Assembly: GCA_964447155.1 (NCBI GenBank)
Contig: CAYURM010000030.1
Coordinates: 1 to 47,056 of the forward strand
DNA: 47,056 bases
Source of the DNA: SMBSF63 sp034003545
Lineage (GTDB): Bacteria; Chloroflexota; Anaerolineae; Anaerolineales; Anaerolineaceae
Direction of reading: 5' to 3'
Both the position numbers and the translations under genes were made by a program. The notes below the pieces were generated by a model that did no database searches, was not told the DNA's origin, and saw only the letters and a program-made list of their open reading frames with translations. Positions 35,642 through 45,540 of this stretch are shown here, piece after piece (positions within the stretch are counted from its first letter, which is position 1; each line of letters opens with the position of its first letter).

Positions 35642-37129
35642 TCATTTCCCGATATTGTAATAATTGTAAACCGCCCGGGATATGTCCGCTACCAGCGCAT
35701 TGACCGGATCAAACACCAACTGGTTGGACTGGTACATGAAAATGGTCAACACATAATTCCCGCCAGGAGTATAAATGATGGCTACATCGGCCATGGAATG
35801 TAATAACCCGTCCGATTCCTGGATCCAGCCATGTTTATGCCCGATGCGCGTGCCCTCTGGCAGGCCCGCCCTTAACAGCATGGGAATATCGTTCAATACC
35901 AGATAATCAATCATCTGCTGGCATTCGGCCTGCGAGATCTGCCCCGGCCACACCGCCGCAAAGCTGCCCCCGCCCGTCTCTGCACATTGGTAAATATCAT
36001 TCATTAACATGCCCATCTCGGCTGGCGTGGTCTGGTTATAAATATCAGGATTGGTCGAAATATCTTCCCGCTGGTTGGCAGGCGTCGAAACGCGCACCAG
36101 CAGCGGCGCGCCCGGATAAAAATATCCTGACAGGAAAGTATTTTCCAGACCCAAAGCCTGCATGTCTTTGGTCAATTCCAGCGGCCCCAGATTGCCGCCC
36201 ATCACCTGTTCCATCAGGCGGTCAGCCGGGTCATTCTCCGAGCGCTCGATCATTAACGCCACCATATTGGTGATGTAATCAGGCGTAGGCGAATCGAAAC
36301 GGCGATAGGTTGACACCATGATAGGAATTTTGACCGTACTGGCCGCGGTGAAAGCGATCCCGGGGGGGATATTCGTACCAAACTGATAAGCGAAATTGAT
36401 CTCCTGCTCGGTTTGCAAATCCAGCAAATACACTTCTGTCAAGCCATCAAAGCCGGAAAGGTCAATCGTTTGTTTGATCAACGTTTCCAGATTTTGGAAA
36501 GAAGGACGCTGTGCCGAGACCTGGTTATAAGTCAAATTAACCGTGCGCGCACCTGGCGAGCGCAAAGCCTCTTCAATCAGCACCACTGCACGGTCAATAT
36601 CCAGCGACGTACCCGGTATGCCAGGGCTAAACTCTACTGAACCGGCAATCGGCACCGATTCCGACGGCGGACGATCATAGCGCGGCGCAATCTCGCTGGA
36701 AAGATAAGAGCGCAGGCGGTCTTCAGCAATGCTGGCACTGAGCGGAACCGGCTGCGGGGAGGGCAGATCATTCCACAAATAAGACCAGAATGCACCCCAG
36801 AAGGGCTGGTTGATGCGTTGCAAATCTGCCGCAGCCAGCATCAACTCCAGATCCAGCTCAAAGCCCAGCACCTGCGGCTTGACTTGAATCACAGCATCGT
36901 CATAATAAAGTTCGACCGGTACGCCATACGCCTGCACCAGACGTTCTGCCGCGGCCTCCTGAGTTAATCCCCCCATCGGCACGCCGGCGATCCGCATCCC
37001 AGGCGCAAACGTTGCCCGCAGCCGGCTGTACCGCACCAGCTGAAAACCGGTAAAGACAACTGCGATAAAAATCAATCCCAGCGATGCCCACCGCAAAAAT
37101 GATAATGAACCTCTCGATCTCAAACGCAC
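35642..37129 (-). CDS. Membrane-anchored PG-binding and class-A beta-lactamase-fold protein
   Basis: 495 residues. One N-terminal membrane segment (LRWASLGLIFIAVVFTGFQLV), then a VanW/L,D-transpeptidase-associated PG-binding-4-like region (about 45-215), then a serine beta-lactamase-like domain with S-x-x-K at Ser264-Lys267 (FTAASTVKIPIM), SEND in place of SDN, a Glu in NQTTPAEMGMLM and GHKHGW at the KTG position. The fusion and the non-standard triads suggest a cell-wall-acting esterase, sensor or DD-peptidase-like enzyme rather than a resistance enzyme. GTG 37129 directly abuts AGGA; a TTG at 37123 has better spacing. It is monocistronic, with its own terminator. Confidence 0.82.
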   Translation of the reverse strand: MRLRSRGSLSFLRWASLGLIFIAVVFTGFQLVRYSRLRATFAPGMRIAGVPMGGLTQEAAAERLVQAYGVPVELYYDDAVIQVKPQVLGFELDLELMLAAADLQRINQPFWGAFWSYLWNDLPSPQPVPLSASIAEDRLRSYLSSEIAPRYDRPPSESVPIAGSVEFSPGIPGTSLDIDRAVVLIEEALRSPGARTVNLTYNQVSAQRPSFQNLETLIKQTIDLSGFDGLTEVYLLDLQTEQEINFAYQFGTNIPPGIAFTAASTVKIPIMVSTYRRFDSPTPDYITNMVALMIERSENDPADRLMEQVMGGNLGPLELTKDMQALGLENTFLSGYFYPGAPLLVRVSTPANQREDISTNPDIYNQTTPAEMGMLMNDIYQCAETGGGSFAAVWPGQISQAECQQMIDYLVLNDIPMLLRAGLPEGTRIGHKHGWIQESDGLLHSMADVAIIYTPGGNYVLTIFMYQSNQLVFDPVNALVADISRAVYNYYNIGK

Positions 37130-37286
37130 TCCTCACTACCAAGCGCCCTATTGGCGCAAATTTATAACATCATCATTTCCCGATTCTACCAGAGAAATGG
37201 AAGCCGGTAATCAGGCAACCAGGAATCGGGCGGGCACGTCCCTGGTTGCCTGATCGACTGATTGACGAATTCCTGCCTTTCGTCAT

Positions 37287-37315
37287 TTGACATACCGCTA
37301 TGCCGTGATTATACT
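37287..37315 (+). promoter_or_regulatory. Consensus promoter of gmd
   Basis: TTGACA (37287-37292), a 17-nt spacer and TATACT (37310-37315). Expected start near 37322, giving a leader of about 68 nt. GGAGGT sits 6 nt before the TTG start at 37391. Confidence 0.85.
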
Positions 37316-37390
37316 TACTTTCTCAATTCACAATAAAAATTGCCTTCCTGTTGATTACCAAATTTTCCGGCAGGAATTCGGAGGTATACC

Positions 37391-38485
<1,095 letters not shown>

Positions 38486-38495
38486 GCAAAAAAGT

Positions 38496-38522
38496 GGCTG
38501 CGCTACAATCCTTAGCGCAGCC
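38496..38522 (+). terminator. Terminator of gmd
   Basis: GGCTGCGCTA and TAGCGCAGCC form a perfect 10-bp stem with a 7-nt loop, 11 bp after the gmd stop. The following T-run is short (CTTT). Confidence 0.7.
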
Positions 38523-38540
38523 GCCTTTGGTTCACTACCA

Positions 38541-38600
38541 TGTAGTAACGACTTCAGTCGTTACCCCTCGCAGGCTATCACGACTTCAGTGGTCACTACA
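38541..38600. repeat. REP-like pair in inverted orientation (copy 2)
   Basis: The first unit is TAACGACTTCAGTCGTTA preceded by TGTAG (38541-38563). The second, CACGACTTCAGTGGTCACTA (38579-38598) with CA following, is the same element inverted, with its own TGTAGTGAC head on the minus strand. The 15-bp spacer is GC-rich. Together they look like a BIME-type pair. The outer end supplies the TACAAT that may serve as the -10 box for the next gene. Confidence 0.7.
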
Positions 38601-38602
38601 AT
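38597..38602 (+). promoter_or_regulatory. -10 box, likely leaderless start of the cupredoxin-like gene
   Basis: TACAAT ends 9 nt before the ATG at 38612, with no Shine-Dalgarno sequence between. Its first bases belong to the end of the inverted REP-like unit. Confidence 0.45.
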
Positions 38603-38611
38603 CAGAAAATT

Positions 38612-39058
38612 ATGAAGCACACCTTCCTCCCTCACCTCCGGCCCCTCATCTTGATGACTCTCTGTTGCCTGCTGGCATCCTGCGCCCCCAACATCTACGA
38701 CAAAGTCAGCAGCGAAATGGAGATCACCTATCAGGAAGAAAGTTTTTCCCCCTTAATGTGGCGCGTCCCCGGCGGAGAGCCGATCACCCTGCGCGTGGAC
38801 AACCCCACCGATCAGGAATGGCACTGGATCCTCATGGCACGTCCCGTCACCCTCCCCTTTGACGAAGATGACTGGCAAAACACTCTGGCAGAATTCACCA
38901 TCCCGCCCCACAGCGAAGACACCTTAACCTTCACCGCCCCGCAAGCCGCGGGTGAATACGATATCGTATGTAATCTGGATTTGACCGAAGATAATCCCGG
39001 TCCGGTGGGCACGCTGGTCGTTTTCCGCCTGCGCGAACTGACCACCACACCTTATTGA
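38612..39058 (+). CDS. Cupredoxin-like lipoprotein
   Basis: 148 residues. Signal peptide with lipobox LLASC, Cys24. The mature part has a cupredoxin-like pattern: PITLRVDNPTDQEWHWILM, then SEDTLTFTAPQAAGEYDIVCNLDL. The His in EWHW and the Cys in IVCNL stand where type 1 copper ligands would be, but the second His and the Met that normally follow the Cys are not seen (the loop is NLDLTEDNPGPVG). It may therefore not bind copper in the usual way. It converges on the Fur-family gene with a 7-bp overlap of the 3' ends. Confidence 0.65.
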   Translation: MKHTFLPHLRPLILMTLCCLLASCAPNIYDKVSSEMEITYQEESFSPLMWRVPGGEPITLRVDNPTDQEWHWILMARPVTLPFDEDDWQNTLAEFTIPPHSEDTLTFTAPQAAGEYDIVCNLDLTEDNPGPVGTLVVFRLRELTTTPY

Positions 39059-39513
39059 TCTTCCCCCATTTCAAGCTGACATTGCGGACAGATGCCAAAA
39101 ATCTGCATCCAGTGATCCTGCGCCACAAAACCAGTTTCCTGCTCCACGCCAGTGAATAAATTTTCCATATCTGCCCCCTCAAAATATTCATACTTGCCGC
39201 AGCGCGTACACAGCAGCAAGTGCTGATGGCCGCTGCTCGCTGCCACAAAAGCCTGGCAATCCTGCTCACGATGCACCCGCTGGATCAACCCCAACTCCTC
39301 CAGCTTTTCAATCGTGCGGTACACCGTCACCAGCCCCAGCCGGGGATACCGCTGGCGGGCAATCTCATATACCTCTGCCGGACGCAGCACACACTGGCTA
39401 TGGGCAACCACACCCACCACCGCCTTGCGCGCATCCGTCAGCCGGTAACCATGGTCGCGTAGTGCAGCCCACCACACCTGGCTGTTGGTGCTGCCGCTTT
39501 CTTTCAAGGTCAC
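39052..39513 (-). CDS. Fur-family metalloregulator
   Basis: 153 residues, GTG start at 39513 with GAGGA upstream. N-terminal winged helix (YRLTDARKAVVGVVAHSQ, VLRPAEVYEIARQRYPRLG, LVTVYRTIEKLEELGLI) followed by the metal-binding dimerisation domain: GHQHLLLCTRCGKYEYF and a second Cys pair in FGICPQCQ, the structural zinc site of the family. The regulatory site resembles Fur/Zur/PerR, but the metal cannot be told from sequence. It follows the LysM-M23 peptidase gene by 12 bp and is probably cotranscribed with it. Confidence 0.9.
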   Translation of the reverse strand: MTLKESGSTNSQVWWAALRDHGYRLTDARKAVVGVVAHSQCVLRPAEVYEIARQRYPRLGLVTVYRTIEKLEELGLIQRVHREQDCQAFVAASSGHQHLLLCTRCGKYEYFEGADMENLFTGVEQETGFVAQDHWMQIFGICPQCQLEMGEDQ

Positions 39514-39525
39514 GGCAATCCTCGC

Positions 39526-40749
39526 TTATTGCAGGAAATTCCACGGGTTAACTTTGCCATACAGGTCGCTGCGCAGTTCGAAATGTAAATGTGCGCCGCT
39601 GGAGTTGCCAGTATTGCCCATTGCACCAATCACATCTCCCTGATACACGAACGAACCACAGCCCACATTCAGTGAATCCATGTGCGCGTACAGCGACTGC
39701 CAGCCATTGCCATGATCGATCACCACCGTATTCCCGTAGCCCCAATCATTCCAGCCGGCATATACCACCACACCTGCATCAACGGAGAATAACGCATATC
39801 CCGTTGCTCCGGCAATATCAATCCCGAAATGGTTTGTTTCAGGCGAATAATCATAGCCAGACAAATAACGCTCTACCGACGGCCACACAAAAGTCCCGTT
39901 GCCTACCGGGCCTTCCATGATCTCACCGCAGAAACCCGGGCCAAATGTTTTTGCCACCGCAGGGTCATCCCGCGTGATGCGTGGTGCGCTCCACGAAACA
40001 AAATCACGCACGCCGCCCGGAATCACCAGCCACGTACCCGGCGCAATATTCGGGTTGGCATAATCGCCAATTGTATTGCGGTCCAGGTCGTTGCTCGTCC
40101 AGTCGAGGATATTGTCAACGGAAACATCATAAAATTCCGCCACACCGTTCAGCCCGTCCCCGGCATGCCATTCATAATACACGCCATCCACAGGCAAAAT
40201 ATTCAAGGTCTGTCCAGGCTGCAAGCGATGGACATCGTCCGCCAGCACGTAATAATTACCCCACAGGATTGTTTCTGGATTGAGGTTAAATTTCTTGGCA
40301 ATCTCGAATACAGAATCTCCCACCTGTACCTCATACTGGGAAACTTCCAGCCGGGGCTGGGTGGGCAGAATGGTATTCATCTTCACCAGTCGCACCAAAC
40401 CATCGCGGTATGCGCCGCCATCCGGCATCGCCAATTCAGGCAAGGACGGCGGAGGTTCTGGTGTCGGCCCCGTCGCCGCCTGCACGGCCCCAACCATCGG
40501 CTGCGGAGAAAGGGTCACTTCCTCATCCAGATAAAAATGCCGCATTACCGTCACCACAGCCAATACCAGCACAATCGAAAGCAGGCTGGTACCCAGACGA
40601 AGGGATGCTTCCCCCAATCCCAGACGCACCAAATTTTCCCAGATTTGCCGCCACTCGCGTTTTGGCCGTAAATTTTCCACAGTCTCTTCAGACTGTGCTT
40701 CGTTCTCAAGATGATTATCTTGGATTTCTGCTAAATCGTCTTCTTGCAT
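39526..40749 (-). CDS. LysM-domain M23 peptidase with membrane anchor
   Basis: 407 residues from ATG 40749, which has GAGGT at good spacing. A hydrophilic N-terminus (about 1-50), one membrane segment (LRLGTSLLSIVLVLAVVTVM), a Pro-rich linker, two LysM-like motifs (YEVQVGDSVFEIAKKFNLN and EWHAGDGLNGVAEFYDVSV starts) and a C-terminal LytM/M23 metallopeptidase domain with NHFGIDIAG (His and Asp zinc ligands) and AHLHFELRS (HxH). It should cleave peptidoglycan cross-bridges outside the membrane, likely in growth or division. Upstream of the fur-family gene in one unit. Confidence 0.9.
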   Translation of the reverse strand: MQEDDLAEIQDNHLENEAQSEETVENLRPKREWRQIWENLVRLGLGEASLRLGTSLLSIVLVLAVVTVMRHFYLDEEVTLSPQPMVGAVQAATGPTPEPPPSLPELAMPDGGAYRDGLVRLVKMNTILPTQPRLEVSQYEVQVGDSVFEIAKKFNLNPETILWGNYYVLADDVHRLQPGQTLNILPVDGVYYEWHAGDGLNGVAEFYDVSVDNILDWTSNDLDRNTIGDYANPNIAPGTWLVIPGGVRDFVSWSAPRITRDDPAVAKTFGPGFCGEIMEGPVGNGTFVWPSVERYLSGYDYSPETNHFGIDIAGATGYALFSVDAGVVVYAGWNDWGYGNTVVIDHGNGWQSLYAHMDSLNVGCGSFVYQGDVIGAMGNTGNSSGAHLHFELRSDLYGKVNPWNFLQ

Positions 40750-41334
40750 GCAGTGTACCTCTAATTTGCATGATAACACAGGCCGCAAAAGCGGTCAAAT
40801 ATCTCCTCAAGTCTTTTCCAAAGGAATTGCAGGCCGTGTTTTACCCTCAGGTTAATTTCATAATGAGGTCAGCGACAACATTTGCCGACTGATCTTCCAT
40901 CTCCGCCAATTTACTCAGATAACGATAAATTTCAGAGTCACAAACTTATGCGGTTTGCGCTTAATAAGATCACGAAGTTTTGCCATAATTTTCCGCGCCC
41001 GTCAGTTGAGCGAAAATCCCGTGTCCCAGCGCACCTGTTTGTGAAAGAAAGGAATTTTACCACAAAGAACTCATGAAAAATTGGCTGTGTCCTGCAGGTC
41101 TGTACACAATGTTGTAGAAAATTATCCATCTCCTGATATCATTGCAAATGAACATGGAAGCGCAGGTTGAGCCTGCCCAGAGCGTGTCCGCATGGGCAAG
41201 CCAAAGCGGGAAAGGGCACATCATGACAAAATCTACAAATTTTTCGTACGCCTGCCATTCATATACACACTTAATATTTTTGCAGTATCATTAATACAGA
41301 AGTTCCAAAAAGGTGATGCTGGCAGGAGGAAACA
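40750..41334. other. Gene-free intergenic stretch
   Basis: 585 bp between divergent genes. It holds the leader of the M23 gene (a TACACT 5 nt before its ATG could be a -10 box), one copy of dispersed repeat B, a GCAGG-TTGAG-CCTGC hairpin, an imperfect TGCCCA/TGGGCA inverted repeat near 41174-41198, and GGAGG before the glycosyltransferase ATG. No RNA gene or coding frame was recognised. Confidence 0.5.
41157..41175. repeat. Dispersed repeat B, copy 2
   Basis: GAAGCGCAGGTTGAGCCTG, related to 35535-35553. It overlaps a short hairpin (GCAGG and CCTGC). It lies in the gene-free gap before the glycosyltransferase. Confidence 0.5.
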
Positions 41335-42576
41335 ATGCCCTCAAACGCTCATTCTGAAACCGACAAAAAGAGAATTCTGGTACTCACCGCCGATGCCGGC
41401 TTTGGCCATCGCAGCGCGGCCAAAGCGATTGTCGCTGCCCTGGAAGACAAATACGGCCACGACTGCGAAGTCGTCATGGTCAATCCCCTCAACGATGAAC
41501 GCGCCCCTGCCCTGCTGCGAGACAGCCAGACAGATTACGACTTCATCATTCAGAATATTCCCAGGATTTACCGGATTGGCTATGAGGTCAGTGACGCAGC
41601 CATTCCTGCCACCCTTGCCGAAAGCGCCTCGATTGTTCTGCTGTACGACGTGCTGCGTGACTTGCTCGATGAATACCAGCCGGACGCAATCATCACTACC
41701 TACCCGGCTTACCAGGCCCCCCTGTCTGCCATTTTCGCCATTGAAGAAATCTCCATCCCGCTGATCACCGTGATCACCGATCTGGTGACCGTGCATCGCC
41801 TGTGGTTCAACCACGTTGCGGATGTGATCACCGTTGCTACCCCTGACCTCAAGGATTTGGCGGAAGAATATGGCATGGAAATGGACAGGGTGCACATCAC
41901 CGGCATCCCTGTGCACCCCCGGATCGCCAATGAATCCCGCACAAAGGAAGCGATTCGCGAGGAATTAGGGTGGGATCCCACCCTGCCCACTTTCCTGGCA
42001 GTTGGCAGTACCCGGGTAGAACAATTGACCACGGCCTTGAACGTGCTCAATCATTTTGGACAGCCCTTGCAAATTGCAGCCGTCGCCGGAAAAGATGAAG
42101 AACTCCACATCCAACTGAAAGAGATGGACTGGCATGTACCGGTGCACATTTATGGATTTGTAGAAAATATGCCCGCCTTGATGCACGCATCAGACGCCAT
42201 TCTCTGCAAGGCTGGCGGGCTGATCACCACCGAGGCCCTCGCCAGCGGCCTGCCGATCATCCTGATTGAGTATATCGCCGGGCAGGAAACCGGCAACATG
42301 GAATATGTGGTCAACAACCAGGCCGGTGCGCTTGTGCAAGAACCCGTTGAACTCCTTGAGCTGCTTGCCCACTGGATGCAGGATGGCGGGGCTAAGTTGA
42401 AAATCTGCGCTGAAAATGCCCGCAAACTGGGCAAACCGCATGCCGCCTGTCATATTGCTGATCTAACCTGGGAAGCGATCCAGCATGGCGTTACCACGAA
42501 ACACAGGATGATTCCCTCCAGAGGCGCATTAACCAAAATCCTGGATACCTTCAGTATGCCCTGGGAGAGAAAATAA
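41335..42576 (+). CDS. MGDG-synthase/MurG-type glycosyltransferase (GT28)
   Basis: 413 residues, ATG with GGAGG upstream. The N-terminal segment RILVLTADAGFGHRSAAKAI is the glycine-rich acceptor loop of diacylglycerol glucosyl- and galactosyltransferases (UgtP, MGD1), and LITVITDLVTVHRLWF matches their membrane-facing region. The C-terminal nucleotide-sugar site is seen in VHIYGFVENMPALMHASD and LCKAGGLITTEALASGLPIIL. It most likely adds a sugar to diacylglycerol to make glycolipid at the inner membrane face. Donor sugar unknown. It is a single gene; no lipid synthesis gene is adjacent. Confidence 0.85.
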   Translation: MPSNAHSETDKKRILVLTADAGFGHRSAAKAIVAALEDKYGHDCEVVMVNPLNDERAPALLRDSQTDYDFIIQNIPRIYRIGYEVSDAAIPATLAESASIVLLYDVLRDLLDEYQPDAIITTYPAYQAPLSAIFAIEEISIPLITVITDLVTVHRLWFNHVADVITVATPDLKDLAEEYGMEMDRVHITGIPVHPRIANESRTKEAIREELGWDPTLPTFLAVGSTRVEQLTTALNVLNHFGQPLQIAAVAGKDEELHIQLKEMDWHVPVHIYGFVENMPALMHASDAILCKAGGLITTEALASGLPIILIEYIAGQETGNMEYVVNNQAGALVQEPVELLELLAHWMQDGGAKLKICAENARKLGKPHAACHIADLTWEAIQHGVTTKHRMIPSRGALTKILDTFSMPWERK

Positions 42577-42693
42577 ACCTCTCTTAATTGCACAAGGAGC
42601 CACTTCCAGGGAAATTTCATGCTTTACCCTGTCGATCATGAAATCATTGACCGCATCATGCTTTCATCCTGTATAACCTGAGTTGCGGTAATC

Positions 42694-42715
42694 GTAGTAA
42701 CGACTTTAGTCGTTA
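42694..42715. repeat. REP-like palindrome, copy 3
   Basis: GTAG followed by TAACGACTTTAGTCGTTA, the same hairpin as copy 1. It lies in the gene-free stretch 42577-42979 between the convergent glycosyltransferase and metG genes. Confidence 0.75.
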
Positions 42716-42785
42716 TAAAAAACCCCCTAACCATATTTTTTACGAATGCTTTCGCCCCATAGGGGCAAGACACCCCTGTCCTCGT

Positions 42786-42870
42786 ATCCGTAGGGACAGG
42801 TCTCCCGTAGCCGTCATCATATCTGCTCCTGCCGCCGCATCCGTAGGGACAGGTCTCCGACCTGTCCGCC
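42786..42870. repeat. Repeat C: two copies of ATCCGTAGGGACAGGTCTCC
   Basis: The 20-bp unit occurs at 42786-42805 and 42839-42858, 53 bp apart. The second continues into GACCTGTCC, forming a perfect 9-bp hairpin with loop TCC (42847-42867). A similar CCGTAGGGACAGG context suggests a second palindromic dispersed family. No gene is seen here. Confidence 0.65.
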
Positions 42871-42931
42871 TCCGATGAAGCGACCTTTTCCCCGGACATG
42901 TAATCTCATCGCGTTGTTTCCCTTAATCCAA

Positions 42932-42960
42932 AACACCCTCTCGCAAAACGAGAGGGTGTT
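42932..42960 (-). terminator. Terminator of metG
   Basis: AACACCCTCTCG and CGAGAGGGTGTT pair perfectly over 12 bp with a 5-nt loop, 19 bp after the metG stop. Followed on the minus strand by TTTGGATT. Confidence 0.8.
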
Positions 42961-42979
42961 GCCTATACGAAATCCACAC

Positions 42980-44764
42980 TTACCCCAGCCGTTCCCGTTC
43001 CTCGTCCACGATGCTGGCATCCAGCTTGGTGAACAGCGGCACAGGCTGCACCAGCGCCTGACCGGCGGGCAATTCACTGGGTGTCCAGGTGCCGGTAGCT
43101 TTCTCGGGATGATAACGCAGGGCAGTATGCTCACCGATGCTGTCCGTAACCGTCTCCACGCTCTGCTCGCCAAACAACTGCCCACTGTATCCCATATAGG
43201 TATGCAGCTTCTCGGAACTGAACGGCAGGAAGGGTGAGAAGATGACCTTCAGCGAATCAATCGCGCACAGGGCCGTGTACACCACCCGGGCGGCAGCTTC
43301 ACGATCGGTCTTAATCAGCTTCCAGGGCGCATTGGTATCCAGATATTTATTCACCTCGGTCGCCAGGCGCATCGCCTCTGCCAGGGCGGCCCGCAGATGC
43401 ACCGCCTCCAGTTCGGCCCCCACTGATTCAAAGCCTTCCTCAATCGTCTCGAGCAGCGCCAGATCATCCACTTCCAGCTCACCCGGATCAGGCACATGCC
43501 CTTCCCAATGCTTGTAAGTAAAGGACAGCACCCGATTCGCCAGATTCCCCCAGTTCGCCACCAGTTCGTCATTGTTGCGGCTCTGGAAGCTCTGCCAGTC
43601 CCAGTCAGTGTCCTTGCTTTCCGGCATAGAAACCGTCAGGTAATAACGCAGGGCATCCGGATCATAACGGGTCAGGAAATCCCGCACATATACGGCCCAG
43701 TTGCGGCTGCCGGAAATCTTCTTCCCTTCCAGATTCATGAACTCATTGGCAGGAACATCATAAGGCAGGACGAACTTTGCCGGTGGCTGCGAGCCGATCA
43801 ATTCATCAAACTGGGTGCGCATACCCATTAACTCGGCCGGCCAGATGATCGCGTGGAAGGGGATATTGTCCTTGCCAATGAAATAATACGTGCGTGACTC
43901 ATCACGCTTCCACCATTCACGCCAGGCGTCCGGCTGGCCGTTCAGCTTGCTCCACTCCAGCGAAGCTGACAGATACCCAATCACGGCTTCAAACCACACG
44001 TACAGGCTCTTGCCCTCCCAACCCTCCATCGGGACAGGGATGCCCCAATCCAGATCACGGGTGATCGGCCGCCCGCGCAGTTTATCTGCCTGAATTTGCC
44101 CCAGCGATTGGCGCACCACATTTGGCCGCCAGTAATCCTGCCGCTCTTCCAGGAATTTAATCACCTCAGGCTGAAGCTCACCCAGGTCCAGGTAGAAATG
44201 TTCGGTCTCGCGCAGCTCCGGGGTGGAACCATCCACCTTGGAGCGTGGATTCTTCAATTTTCCAGCCTCCAGCATACTGCCGCACTGATCGCACTGGTCG
44301 CTGCGCGCACCATCATAACCGCAGAGATAACAGGTGCCTTCCACATAACGATCCGGCAGAAAGCGCTCCTGGCTGGGAGCATACCACTGTTCCTGCTTGT
44401 CCTTGTACAAAAAACCATTTTCTTTTAACGCCAGAAAAACCTTCTGGGAAACGTTGAAATGATTTTCGCAGTGCGTGCTGGTGAATAGATCATAAGTGAT
44501 CCCCGCCTTGAGGAACAGATCCAGAAAACCCTCATGAAAACGCTGGTACACATCCAGCGGGGTTGAACCTTCCGCATCGGCGCGCACCGTGATCGGCGTG
44601 CCATGTGAGTCAGACCCCGAAACCATCAATACTTTGCGTCCACGCAGGCGTTGATAACGCGCAAAAATATCAGCCGGCAGATAGGCGCCGGTCAGGTTTC
44701 CGACATGGATTTCGGCATTGGCATACGGCCAGGCCACTGCAACCAGGATAGGTTCTTCTGGCAT
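42980..44764 (-). CDS. metG: Methionyl-tRNA synthetase
   Basis: 594 residues from ATG 44764, which has GAGGTG 6 nt upstream; the upstream in-frame ATG at 44782 lacks this. Charges tRNA-Met. The class I HIGH motif is AEIHVGNLTGAYLPAD and the KMSKS-type motif is GKKISGSRNWAVYV. The zinc knuckle is a four-cysteine type (CYLCGYDGARSDQCDQCG), and SGSDSHGTPITV and DNIPFHAIIWPAEL are conserved. The C-terminal anticodon-binding helical domain is present; no extra C-terminal tRNA-binding domain is attached. It lies 51 bp after the lipoprotein gene on the same strand. Confidence 0.95.
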   Translation of the reverse strand: MPEEPILVAVAWPYANAEIHVGNLTGAYLPADIFARYQRLRGRKVLMVSGSDSHGTPITVRADAEGSTPLDVYQRFHEGFLDLFLKAGITYDLFTSTHCENHFNVSQKVFLALKENGFLYKDKQEQWYAPSQERFLPDRYVEGTCYLCGYDGARSDQCDQCGSMLEAGKLKNPRSKVDGSTPELRETEHFYLDLGELQPEVIKFLEERQDYWRPNVVRQSLGQIQADKLRGRPITRDLDWGIPVPMEGWEGKSLYVWFEAVIGYLSASLEWSKLNGQPDAWREWWKRDESRTYYFIGKDNIPFHAIIWPAELMGMRTQFDELIGSQPPAKFVLPYDVPANEFMNLEGKKISGSRNWAVYVRDFLTRYDPDALRYYLTVSMPESKDTDWDWQSFQSRNNDELVANWGNLANRVLSFTYKHWEGHVPDPGELEVDDLALLETIEEGFESVGAELEAVHLRAALAEAMRLATEVNKYLDTNAPWKLIKTDREAAARVVYTALCAIDSLKVIFSPFLPFSSEKLHTYMGYSGQLFGEQSVETVTDSIGEHTALRYHPEKATGTWTPSELPAGQALVQPVPLFTKLDASIVDEERERLG

Positions 44765-44815
44765 TGTTGTCACCTCGTTCATTTAATGAAATAATGAATA
44801 AATTCTAACATGAAA

Positions 44816-45505
44816 TCAAATCTCCCAATGGTATTGAACCAGATACGATATATACGGGACACCTTCCACATATTCAAAACCCAGCACCCAGGTGCGCCAA
44901 TCCAGCTCCTGATCCGCCGGGGCAGGCCGGTAAATAGCGATGTAATGCTGAGCGGGGATATCCGCCGGCCATTCCACCAGACCAGCCGAAGGTCCGCTGG
45001 CAACCCCGAAGTCTAACGTATCGCAGCGGATCACGTAATCACCCGCAACCACGTCCAGTAGTTTGGCCTGCACCACATCCATGAAACTGCCCTGTACTGG
45101 CGCCCCGCTGCCATCGGCGATGCCCCAGTCGTAAGAAGTATCATCTTCAAACAGCTTCACAGCCTCGTCTTTGGTGAAATGCACGTTCGTATTCCACCAT
45201 TCCAGGCGAATATTCAAACCCTTTGATTCTGTTATTGTTTTTCCAATTTTTTGTCCGGATTCCGCTTCCACTCCCTGAATGAACTGATCAACCACCTGCA
45301 TGACCTGCGGATCTTCGCAAAAAGGCGGCACGGTCGTTGGAGAAGCCGGGGATGCTGTTGGTACGATCGTTTCTGTACTTTCCAAAACGGTCTCCGTATT
45401 CTCTGTTGACTCAGAAAAATTGGGGGCAACTTCAGGTTTCCCCGAGCAGGCAGCCAGCAACGCCATGATTATCAATCCCGTTATCCATCGGCACCATTTC
45501 ATCAT
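44816..45505 (-). CDS. Putative lipoprotein of unknown function
   Basis: 229 residues. Signal peptide with lipobox LLAAC, Cys20, a Ser/Thr/Glu-rich linker (about 25-62) and a globular domain. I do not recognise the domain. Visible elements are DPQVMQVVDQFIQGVE, EWWNTNVHFTKDEAVKLFEDD, DYVIRCDTLDFG and a C-terminal Trp/Tyr-rich stretch; three Cys (C63, and one in YVIRC) could form a disulfide. ATG 45505 has GGAGGTG upstream. It faces away from the LacI-family gene, and its upstream region holds the 3 x 113-bp repeat with promoter-like elements directed at it. It may be cotranscribed with metG. Confidence 0.75.
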   Translation of the reverse strand: MMKWCRWITGLIIMALLAACSGKPEVAPNFSESTENTETVLESTETIVPTASPASPTTVPPFCEDPQVMQVVDQFIQGVEAESGQKIGKTITESKGLNIRLEWWNTNVHFTKDEAVKLFEDDTSYDWGIADGSGAPVQGSFMDVVQAKLLDVVAGDYVIRCDTLDFGVASGPSAGLVEWPADIPAQHYIAIYRPAPADQELDWRTWVLGFEYVEGVPYISYLVQYHWEI

Positions 45506-45540
45506 CTTTCACCTCCTCAAACATAAACCCCGATACAACC

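Noticed and set aside
35642..37129. Antibiotic-resistance beta-lactamase
   Set aside because: The motifs deviate from class A enzymes (SEND, GHKHGW) and a PG-binding region and membrane anchor are fused to it; a cell-wall role is more likely.
40750..41334. A small RNA or tRNA gene in the 585-bp gap
   Set aside because: Hairpins are short and no promoter-terminator pair or conserved RNA motif could be recognised.
42786..42870. A CRISPR array
   Set aside because: Only two repeat units, one inside a hairpin, with no third repeat, no regular spacers and no cas genes.
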